A stretch of 10,596 nt of DNA from Thermoleophilia bacterium (GTDB lineage Bacteria > Actinomycetota > Thermoleophilia > Miltoncostaeales > Miltoncostaeaceae). Shown one piece after another: positions 5,529 to 10,596 of this stretch; the stretch's first letter is position 1, and every line of letters starts with the position of its first letter. The notes under the pieces are model-generated. The model saw nothing but the letters and a program-made list of their open reading frames with translations. It ran no database searches and was not told where the DNA came from. The stretch spans positions 1-10,596 of the forward strand of contig JAOTZF010000034.1 of the NCBI GenBank assembly GCA_029861485.1, in the 5' to 3' direction. Position numbers and translations under genes: made by a program.

Positions 5529-6371
5529 ATGAGGCGCGCGACCGCGGCCGCGCTGGCCGGCCTCGTCCTGCTCACCGCGGCCGCCACCGCGGCATCAGCC
5601 CCTGCCGACCGCGCCGCGGCCGCGCGCGGCGCGGCATGGCTCGAGCGCCAGCCGATCCCCGCGTTCGGTGGCCAGCAGGCCGACGCGATCGTGGCCCTGC
5701 GCGTCGCCGGAGTACCGCGCGCGCGGCTGCGGTCTCGCGTGCGAGCTCTCGCCAAGGCCGGGCCGAGCTATGGCGCTCGGCCCGGTCCCGCGGCCAAGGT
5801 TGCCCTCGCCGCGAATGCGGTGGGGGCGAACCCCCGCCGCTTCGGCCGGATCGACTACGTCGCCCGAATTCGAAGCGGCTATCGGGGCGGGGTCTTCGGA
5901 ACGAACGTGTTCGACCACAGCCTCGCGATCCTCGCCTTGAGACGGGCGGGCTCGCGCGTGCCGCAGCGCGCCATCCTCACGCTCCGGCGTGCCCGCGGGA
6001 GCGGGGGCTGGGGGCTCGAGGCGCGCGGGAGGGGGCGCGACGAGGTGGACGCGACCGCAATCGTGATCCGGGCGATGCGCGCCGCCGGCGTCCCGCGGGG
6101 CGACCCCGCCCTGCGCTCTGCGACGGCATGGCTCACGCGCCAAGCTCATCGCCGGGGCGGTTTCGATTCTCGCGGCGGCAGGCGACCGGCGGAGGCCAAC
6201 AGCACGGCGGCGGCCATTCTCGCGCTCGCTGCGATGGGACGATCAAGCGGCGCCGCACGGCGAGACTTGCGTCGTTTGCAGCGATCAAGTGGCGCCTTCA
6301 ATTGGAAATTGCGCATTGCGGGAAGCCGCGTGCTTGCCACGCTGGACGCGGTCACCGCCCTTTCTCGTTAA
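5529..6371 (+). CDS. Secreted alpha/alpha-toroid protein (prenyltransferase/terpenoid-cyclase-like, transcobalamin N-domain-like)
   Basis: A 280-residue protein with a signal peptide (about 1-24, RR then a Leu/Ala core, ending TAASA/PAD). It has about six repeat units of the terpenoid-cyclase/prenyltransferase toroid type: FGGQQADAIVALRVAG (46-61), GPAAKVALAANAVGANP (86-102), GGVFGTNVFDHSLAILALRR (120-139), GGWG followed by DEVDATAIVIRAMRAAG (171-187), GGFD followed by AEANSTAAAILALAAMG (221-237), and a last unit around 253-279. No DDxxD or zinc-ligand set for catalysis is apparent. The N-terminal domain of transcobalamin/intrinsic factor has this same fold. Its position, 3 nt after the riboswitch-controlled DUF4430-like gene, suggests the two are coupled and cooperate in B12 binding. 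ATG 5529 is the only start that includes the signal peptide. Plain structural repeats without B12 binding remain possible. Confidence 0.8.
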   Translation: MRRATAAALAGLVLLTAAATAASAPADRAAAARGAAWLERQPIPAFGGQQADAIVALRVAGVPRARLRSRVRALAKAGPSYGARPGPAAKVALAANAVGANPRRFGRIDYVARIRSGYRGGVFGTNVFDHSLAILALRRAGSRVPQRAILTLRRARGSGGWGLEARGRGRDEVDATAIVIRAMRAAGVPRGDPALRSATAWLTRQAHRRGGFDSRGGRRPAEANSTAAAILALAAMGRSSGAARRDLRRLQRSSGAFNWKLRIAGSRVLATLDAVTALSR

Positions 6372-6410
6372 CCGCGGGTAACCTTGGTGCCCTGACCCGA
6401 GTCTCTGGAT

Positions 6411-7079
6411 GTGGCAATGCGTTCCGCAATCACGACCGAGATCGACGCTATTCGGTCGGGGCTCGTCGAGCTCGCGAGCCGCGTCCTAAAGCAGATCGAG
6501 CGCTCCGTCGCGGCGTGGGATGAGACCGATCCCGGTCTGGCGGCCGAGGTGATCGCTCTCGATGAGGAGGTCGACAACCTCTGCGCGGCGCTCGATTGGC
6601 AGATCTACCAGACCCAATTGCTGCAGTCGCCCGTCGCGGGCGATCAGCGGCTGCTTCATGTCGGGCTGATCGCCGCGATCGCGCTGGAGCGGGTGGGCGA
6701 CCTGGCGGTCGACATCTCCGTCGCGGCGAGCTCGGTTCCGGCCTCGGGCCGCGTTCCGGAGATCCAGGCGCTGATCACGAAGATGAGCGCCCGGGCGGTC
6801 GACTGCCTGGTGCGGTCTATCCAGGCGATCGCGCGCGGCGACGTGCAACTGGCGAGTCAGGCCGTCGAGGAATCCCGCGCCGTCCGCGGCATGCTGGACG
6901 ACCTGCTGGGCGCCGCGTCGCATGCCGGCGACGAGCCCGAGGTCAAGGCATGGACGGCCACCGCCGTACTCGTCGGGCGTCATCTGGAGCGGGTCGCGAA
7001 CAATGGTCGCGAACTCGGTGGAAGAGTCGAGTTCTTGGTAGACGGCCGGCCGTTCAGCCGCGCTCGTAGCGACGGGTAG
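6411..7079 (+). CDS. phoU: PhoU-like phosphate-signalling regulator
   Basis: PhoU proteins are cytoplasmic helical-bundle proteins that link the Pst phosphate transporter to the PhoR/PhoB-type two-component system and bind metal clusters. The 222 residues show the two tandem PhoU repeats (about 1-110 and 115-215), with QLLQSPVAGDQRLLHVGLIA (69-88) and the metal motif ALERVGDLAVDI (91-102, Glu93 and Asp97). In the second repeat the equivalent motif reads HLERVANNGREL (191-202), where the usual Asp (and His) are Asn197 and Asn198. The start is GTG 6411; ATG 6417 is equally good, and no strong Shine-Dalgarno distinguishes them. It lies 39 nt after the B12-related pair. No pst or phoR/phoB genes lie in the window, so its partner is unseen. 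Symbol given by family. Confidence 0.88.
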   Translation: MAMRSAITTEIDAIRSGLVELASRVLKQIERSVAAWDETDPGLAAEVIALDEEVDNLCAALDWQIYQTQLLQSPVAGDQRLLHVGLIAAIALERVGDLAVDISVAASSVPASGRVPEIQALITKMSARAVDCLVRSIQAIARGDVQLASQAVEESRAVRGMLDDLLGAASHAGDEPEVKAWTATAVLVGRHLERVANNGRELGGRVEFLVDGRPFSRARSDG

Positions 7080-7247
7080 CTAGCCGGCGTCGTCCTCGGC
7101 GTCGGCTGCGCCGGGCTCGTTCTGACTGGGCTCGGCGGACTTCTCCTGGGCCTCGAGCTCCTCGAGCTTGTCCAGGACGGACATCGCGTCGGGGTCGGTT
7201 TCCATGGTTCGGAAGCTGTTCCTACGTGCGCGCTTCGCTTTCGCCAT
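7080..7247 (-). CDS. Small hypothetical protein, basic N terminus and acidic C terminus
   Basis: A 55-residue protein that I do not recognise. It begins MAKAKRARRNSFR, strongly basic. A helical, heptad-like stretch follows (AMSVLDKLEELEAQEK, 21-36), then an acidic tail rich in Glu, Asp, Ala and Pro. Support for a real gene comes from GGAGGT, 4 nt before the ATG at 7247, and a TACAAT -10 at a suitable distance upstream. Its stop codon (minus TAG, 7082-7080) directly abuts that of phoU. The charge pattern would suit a small nucleic-acid- or protein-binding adaptor, but this is speculation. The ATG was preferred over longer readings because of the Shine-Dalgarno. Confidence 0.65.
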   Translation of the reverse strand: MAKAKRARRNSFRTMETDPDAMSVLDKLEELEAQEKSAEPSQNEPGAADAEDDAG

Positions 7248-7276
7248 GTCTACCTCCGGTTCGACTACGGTCGATA

Positions 7277-7282
7277 ATTGTA
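7277..7282 (-). promoter_or_regulatory. -10 element (TACAAT) for the 55-residue protein gene
   Basis: Minus-strand TACAAT is one base from consensus. Transcription would start near 7270, giving a leader of about 23 nt that contains the GGAGGT Shine-Dalgarno. The -35 region (TTCGCC, 17 nt upstream) is weak. It separates this gene from the mutT operon upstream. Confidence 0.5.
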
Positions 7283-7330
7283 CCTTCGTCCGCGGCGTCG
7301 GCGAATCGGGCGCGTTGCAGGGGCCCGTCG

Positions 7331-7720
7331 TCAGATTTCGCCGGCGGTGAGTGCCGCGATCAGGCCGGAGTCGGCCGGGAGGAAACGATAGACGGCAAGC
7401 TCCGCCCTCGACACCCAGCGGAACTGGACCGCCTGGAGCGCCCGGGGGCGCTGCCCGCCCATCCATGCGCAGCGAAAGAATCGAAGCTCGAGCGGCCCGG
7501 CACGCGTGGTGTGGGCCAACAGCCCGATCTCCACCTCGATGTCGAGCTCCTCGCTGAGCTCCCGCGCGAGCGCTTGCTCATCGGTCTCCCCCGCCTCGCG
7601 CTTGCCACCGGGGAACTCCCACAGTCCGGCAAAGGCGCCGGTGCCCCGCTGGCTGACCAGAAGACGCCCGCCGCGCTCGATGAGCGCCGCTACGACCACG
7701 CGCTGGTCGTTGGCTCTCAT
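7331..7720 (-). CDS. mutT: Nudix hydrolase, MutT type (8-oxo-dGTP pyrophosphatase)
   Basis: Cleaves oxidised purine nucleoside triphosphates (typically 8-oxo-dGTP) to the monophosphate before they enter DNA. The 129 residues match MutT in length. They contain GLWEFPGGKREAGE (32-45) running into the Nudix box, Gly39-x5-Glu45-x7-Arg53-Glu54-Leu-x-Glu57-Glu58. The catalytic glutamates are intact. The conserved Gly of the box end is Asp60 (EELDI), a tolerated variant. The start is ATG 7720-7718, overlapping the mutY stop as ATGA, so translation is probably coupled. Pairing with mutY favours an 8-oxoguanine role, but a CTP/5-methyl-dCTP hydrolase of the NudG type cannot be excluded from sequence alone. 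Confidence 0.88.
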   Translation of the reverse strand: MRANDQRVVVAALIERGGRLLVSQRGTGAFAGLWEFPGGKREAGETDEQALARELSEELDIEVEIGLLAHTTRAGPLELRFFRCAWMGGQRPRALQAVQFRWVSRAELAVYRFLPADSGLIAALTAGEI

Positions 7721-8499
7721 GCGATCGGATGGAGGCGATCGCCGACCTGGAATACCAAACCATCGCGCACCAGGCTCTCCGCGGCCTCGCTGTCCTCCTC
7801 GACAGCCGGCGTGCCTCCAGAGGACACGCTGGCGAGCAGCGTGCCGCGGCGTTGGCGCAGCGAGCCCTCGTACCTCCCCTGAGGGCGCCGCTTGGGAGTG
7901 ACCTCCGCAACCACCCCCTCGTCGGCGGCCAAGCAGCCGCCGCGCAGCGGGCAACCACGCTCGCAGCGCGGCGCGCGAGCGGTGCACCACAAGCGGCCGA
8001 GGTCCATCAGTGCTTGGCCCACCTCCCATCCTGCGCCTTCGGGAGTACCCGGCCACCCTTCCGGAAAGCGACGCGCGAGGATTCGCTCGACGTTGGTGTC
8101 GATGGGAAGCACTGCCTCGCCGTCGGCGAAGCACCGTAGCGCCGCGGCCGTATAGGGCCCGACCCCGGGCAGATCGGTGAGGCGCTCGGGCCAGCCGTCG
8201 CTGACGATTGCCTGCGCCGCGCGGTGCAAGTTCCGAGCTCGCCGCGGGTATCCGAGCCCCTGCCAGGCCGCAAGCACCTCGCCGAGCGGGGCGGCGGCCA
8301 GAGCCTCGGCGGTAGGCCAGCGCTCGATCCAGTTCGCGTAGTACGGCAGCACCCGGTCCACTGGCGTGGCCTGCAGCTGGACCTCCGCCACCAGCACGCG
8401 GTAGCGGTCGCGGGTGTGACGCCAGGGCAGATCGGCACCACTGGCCTCGAACCATTCGAGAAGGCGGCTAACGCCAGTGTCAGTGAGCGATCCGGGCAC
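7717..8499 (-). CDS. mutY: A/G-specific adenine DNA glycosylase
   Basis: Removes adenine mispaired with 8-oxoguanine, the second line of the GO system. The 260 residues contain the HhH-GPD glycosylase core: LPWR (24-27), catalytic Glu39 in VAEVQLQATPV, the helix-hairpin-helix LPGVGPYTAAAL (110-121, Tyr116 where endonuclease III has Lys), and catalytic Asp134 (IDTNVERIL). An iron-sulfur cluster motif has Cys172, 179, 183 and 189. The cysteine spacing is x6-x3-x5 instead of the usual x6-x2-x5. The protein stops about 70 residues after the cluster and lacks the full Nudix-like C-terminal domain of the roughly 350-residue E. coli MutY; short versions are typical of Actinobacteria. The start is GTG 8499-8497, 12 nt after the preceding gene. 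It overlaps mutT by 4 bp. Confidence 0.92.
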   Translation of the reverse strand: MPGSLTDTGVSRLLEWFEASGADLPWRHTRDRYRVLVAEVQLQATPVDRVLPYYANWIERWPTAEALAAAPLGEVLAAWQGLGYPRRARNLHRAAQAIVSDGWPERLTDLPGVGPYTAAALRCFADGEAVLPIDTNVERILARRFPEGWPGTPEGAGWEVGQALMDLGRLWCTARAPRCERGCPLRGGCLAADEGVVAEVTPKRRPQGRYEGSLRQRRGTLLASVSSGGTPAVEEDSEAAESLVRDGLVFQVGDRLHPIA

Positions 8500-8511
8500 C
8501 TCGGAAGTCTG

Positions 8512-9507
8512 TCATGGACGCCAGATCACCCGCCTTCTGGGGCCGACAGGAGTGCCCAGCCACTCCACCAGCAGAGGCCTGTGAGCGCGCTGGCGGCCAA
8601 CGTGGTCCACGCGGAAAGGGCCGATGAGGGTGCGCATCCGGAGCGCCCTGGCGGCGTCCCAGATCGCGTCCGGCTGCCGGGAACCCGCTGCCGCCATGGC
8701 CGCGGCGGCCACCTGGCCCGCGGCGTACGCCTGTGCCGCCGGGTACTGCGCACCCTCGCCGAGGGGATGGCGGCCGGTCGGGAACCACTGGGCCGGCCCG
8801 AAACAGCCGAGCACCCTCGGGCCCAGGCGCTCATGGGCGAGGTCGATGCCGGCGACGATCGCCCCGACCGCCGTGAGGCCAGGAGGAATTTCCGCAATCA
8901 GCGCCAGATCGTCCTCGATGCGCCCGCAGGCGATGACCGCCGTCGCCTGCATCGCGTCGATGACACCCGCCAACTCGGACGCGGAGCCCTCGTCGAAGGT
9001 CGCGACCGCGAGAGGCGCGGCGCCGACCTTCCCGAGAGAGGCAACGGCGCCGTCGGCGGTCCGCTCACCGAAGCCGGTCGGGGCGTGCGCCACCACGATC
9101 CGTGTCGGGTCGATGCGCTTCTGTGAGAGCACTGCCGACAGTCCGGCCCAGTAGCTCTCAGCCGGCCCCAGTACGTCGATGACACGGATCCTCGGCGAGG
9201 GGTCGCCGGCCGCGCCGCCATGGTTCCAGAGCACATCCGACCGCCCGTCGAGACCGCGCTGGGCGGCTCGTAGCGGGCCGCTACCGTATGGGCCGAACAG
9301 CAGCTCTACCGAGCCGGCCAGAGCGGCATAGGTCTCGGCGATGCGGCGGGGATCGTCCCCCGTATCCTCTACTTGCAGCTTCACGCCGGCCTCCCGAGCC
9401 CATACGCCCAGGCCGTGCGCCGCCTGGGACGTGAGGTCCCCGTACCGACCAGAAAGGGCGAGGCCCACTGCCGCGCGAGCGAGGGGGTCAGGCGGCGGCG
9501 CGCTCAT
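8512..9507 (-). CDS. Leu/Ile/Val-binding-type periplasmic-binding-fold protein without signal peptide
   Basis: A 331-residue type I periplasmic-binding-protein fold, resembling substrate-binding proteins of branched-chain amino-acid ABC transporters. Recognisable parts are the first strand VGLALSGRYGD (14-24), LLFGPYGSG (69-77), VLWNHGGAAGD (92-102), IVVAHAPTGFGE (137-148), the YPAAQAYAAGQVAAAAM helix (255-271) and the closing LIGPFRVDHVGRQ followed by PLLVEW (294-316). No signal peptide or lipobox is present: the start MSAPPPDPLARAAVG leads straight into the domain, and upstream codons are hydrophilic and lie within the preceding gene. It may therefore be a cytoplasmic ligand sensor. ATG 9507-9505 overlaps the preceding gene by 20 bp. 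No permease or ATPase genes accompany it. Ligand and role are unknown. Confidence 0.75.
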   Translation of the reverse strand: MSAPPPDPLARAAVGLALSGRYGDLTSQAAHGLGVWAREAGVKLQVEDTGDDPRRIAETYAALAGSVELLFGPYGSGPLRAAQRGLDGRSDVLWNHGGAAGDPSPRIRVIDVLGPAESYWAGLSAVLSQKRIDPTRIVVAHAPTGFGERTADGAVASLGKVGAAPLAVATFDEGSASELAGVIDAMQATAVIACGRIEDDLALIAEIPPGLTAVGAIVAGIDLAHERLGPRVLGCFGPAQWFPTGRHPLGEGAQYPAAQAYAAGQVAAAAMAAAGSRQPDAIWDAARALRMRTLIGPFRVDHVGRQRAHRPLLVEWLGTPVGPRRRVIWRP

Positions 9508-10596
9508 CCTGATCGACGTGGAGCTGGCGCTTGATCGCACGCAGCTCGCGCTGAACGGCGCCGCGGGCGTCGGAGTGGCCCCAGCCGGCGCCCAGGCGGA
9601 TGCCTCCGCGGCGCGCGGGGAGCTCACGCAAGCGATCGTCGACCAGGATCGCGACCTCCACGTCGGCCAAGGCCATCGGCTCGAAAGTTTCCTGCTCTGT
9701 CACGGCGATTCGCTCGAGGCCGTCCGCTACGGCCTCCCGCCACCCGCGCCCGTCGAGCCCCGCCTGGAAGACGAGGCGGCCGGCACCGATGAAGAAGGCA
9801 TTGACCGCTGCCGATCGCGAGGCGGGCTCCAGCACGACTGCGCTGAGGCGATTGAGCGATCTTATCCGCGTCAAGCCGGCGAGCACGCGCAGCAACGCCA
9901 AGACGTCCTCGGTGTGCTCCTCGTTCACATGATCGAGCTCGCCGCGCAGCGCCGCCGCGGCCAGCCGCCTCGGGAGCGCCCCGGAGGCCCACGCCTCCCC
10001 TCGCAGCAACGCGCCGACCTCGGAGACCGCCTCGCCGTATCGCTCCGGGTCCTCGCGGCTGCACGGCCCGCCCGCGCACGTGGTGCTGCCGGTGGCGTGG
10101 TCCGGAGTGCAGATCGGGTGGCACCGCCGCAGCGGATAGGCGACCTGGAGGGCGTTGAGTGCCCGCTCGGTGGTGCGGCCGGAGCGAAACGGCCCGAAGT
10201 ACGCGGCGTCGTCACGAGCCGGCCGGTCGACGACGAGCAGTCGAGGATAGGGCTCGCCGACGGTCAGCTTGAGGTAGCGGCCGCGACGGGTGACACCGCG
10301 GGAGTTGCACGGCGGACTGAGCGCCCTGATCAGCTCCCCCTCGCGCAGCAGCGCCTCGAACTCCGACCCCAATGGCTCGTAGTCGACGTGCTCGAGCTCC
10401 GCCAGCGCGCGCCCGATGCGGCGGCTGTGCTGACCACCCGGCCCGAAATACGAGCGGACCCGCCGCTTGAGGTTGGCGGCCTTGCCGACGTAGAGCACGC
10501 GGCCCTGGGCATCCTTCATCAGGTAGACGCCGGGCGCTGCCGGCAGATCCTCGGCCAGCGCGAGCTTGTGGGCGTGCCGATTTACCCGCGGCGTAG
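9488..10596 (-). CDS. GIY-YIG (UvrC N-terminal/Cho-like) nuclease, probably C-terminal part of an exonuclease fusion; 5' end outside window
   Basis: The frame is open to the right edge; 368 codons before the stop are visible. They start TPRVNRHAHKLALAEDLPAA and enter a GIY-YIG domain: PGVYLMKD (21-28), VLYVGKAANLKRRVRSYF (33-50), then SEFEALLRE with the metal-binding Glu and PPCN. A four-cysteine group follows (10061-10123), as in the UvrC N-terminal region, where cysteines hold an iron-sulfur cluster. The UvrB-binding, RNase H-like and helix-hairpin-helix parts of UvrC are absent, so this is not uvrC. In Actinobacteria a DEDD (DnaQ-like) exonuclease is often fused in front of such a module; the Arg/His-rich lead-in is consistent with that linker, but the exonuclease part is not in view. 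It heads the operon with mutY and mutT. Confidence 0.8.
   Translation of the reverse strand, partial: TPRVNRHAHKLALAEDLPAAPGVYLMKDAQGRVLYVGKAANLKRRVRSYFGPGGQHSRRIGRALAELEHVDYEPLGSEFEALLREGELIRALSPPCNSRGVTRRGRYLKLTVGEPYPRLLVVDRPARDDAAYFGPFRSGRTTERALNALQVAYPLRRCHPICTPDHATGSTTCAGGPCSREDPERYGEAVSEVGALLRGEAWASGALPRRLAAAALRGELDHVNEEHTEDVLALLRVLAGLTRIRSLNRLSAVVLEPASRSAAVNAFFIGAGRLVFQAGLDGRGWREAVADGLERIAVTEQETFEPMALADVEVAILVDDRLRELPARRGGIRLGAGWGHSDARGAVQRELRAIKRQLHVDQDERAAA

Noticed and set aside
7721..8455. N-terminal extension of MutT as a fused domain
   Set aside because: It is the wrong frame of mutY; the ATG at 7720 with the ATGA overlap gives a standard-length MutT.
8224..9126. 300-codon plus-strand open frame opposite mutY and the binding-protein gene
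   Set aside because: Antisense shadow; composition is typical of frame artefacts and the minus-strand genes explain the region fully.
9508..9627. Extended N terminus of the binding-protein-like gene as a possible signal peptide
   Set aside because: The 40 extra residues are Ala/Ser/Pro/Thr-rich without a hydrophobic core and lie wholly inside the preceding gene.
9488..10596. Calling the GIY-YIG gene uvrC
   Set aside because: Only about 340 residues follow the GIY-YIG start, and no UvrB-binding segment, RNase H-like nuclease or helix-hairpin-helix pair is seen.
1..10596. CRISPR array, insertion sequence, phage or integrase remnants
   Set aside because: No regularly spaced repeats, terminal inverted repeats, transposase or integrase motifs were found.

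Overview
High-GC (roughly 70% by eye) bacterial chromosome, most likely a deep-branching actinobacterium of the Thermoleophilia/Solirubrobacterales kind. This rests on the tRNA-Gln/glmU/prs gene order, an actinobacterial-style GIY-YIG protein that probably continues an exonuclease domain, a short MutY, GTG starts, and promoters that look leaderless. The class assignment is inference; the gene identities below are read from the sequence.

Left block (1-2652, minus strand): tRNA-Gln(UUG), then glmU (UDP-GlcNAc synthesis), then prs (PRPP synthesis), with glmU and prs overlapping by 4 bp (GTGA). A probable further gene runs off the left edge. This is housekeeping.

Centre (2653-7247): a plus-strand DUF547 gene converges on and overlaps a minus-strand 8-TM membrane protein gene of unknown function. 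Divergent from the membrane gene is a clear cobalamin (B12) riboswitch, which leads two plus-strand genes 3 nt apart. The first is a secreted protein with a DUF4430-like domain (the fold of the transcobalamin/intrinsic-factor C-terminal domain). The second is a secreted protein with terpenoid-cyclase-like alpha/alpha toroid repeats (the fold of the transcobalamin N-terminal domain). Together they look like a two-gene, riboswitch-controlled bacterial counterpart of animal transcobalamin, and this is the main point of interest. A Crp-type palindrome (GTGA-N6-TCAC) sits between the divergent membrane gene and the riboswitch. An orphan PhoU gene follows on the plus strand. Its stop codon directly abuts that of a 55-codon minus-strand gene with its own good promoter.

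Right block (7331-10596, minus strand): a compact operon-like run. It contains the C-terminal part of a GIY-YIG nuclease (probably exonuclease/GIY-YIG fusion), a Leu/Ile/Val-binding-type solute-binding protein without a signal peptide, mutY and mutT. Overlaps or short gaps are 20 bp, 12 nt and 4 bp. mutY and mutT form the oxidised-guanine (GO) defence pair; the binding-protein-like gene among repair genes is unexplained.

No mobile element, CRISPR array, rRNA gene or origin was seen. The largest stretch without a protein gene (4332-4586) is filled by promoters, the palindrome and the riboswitch.
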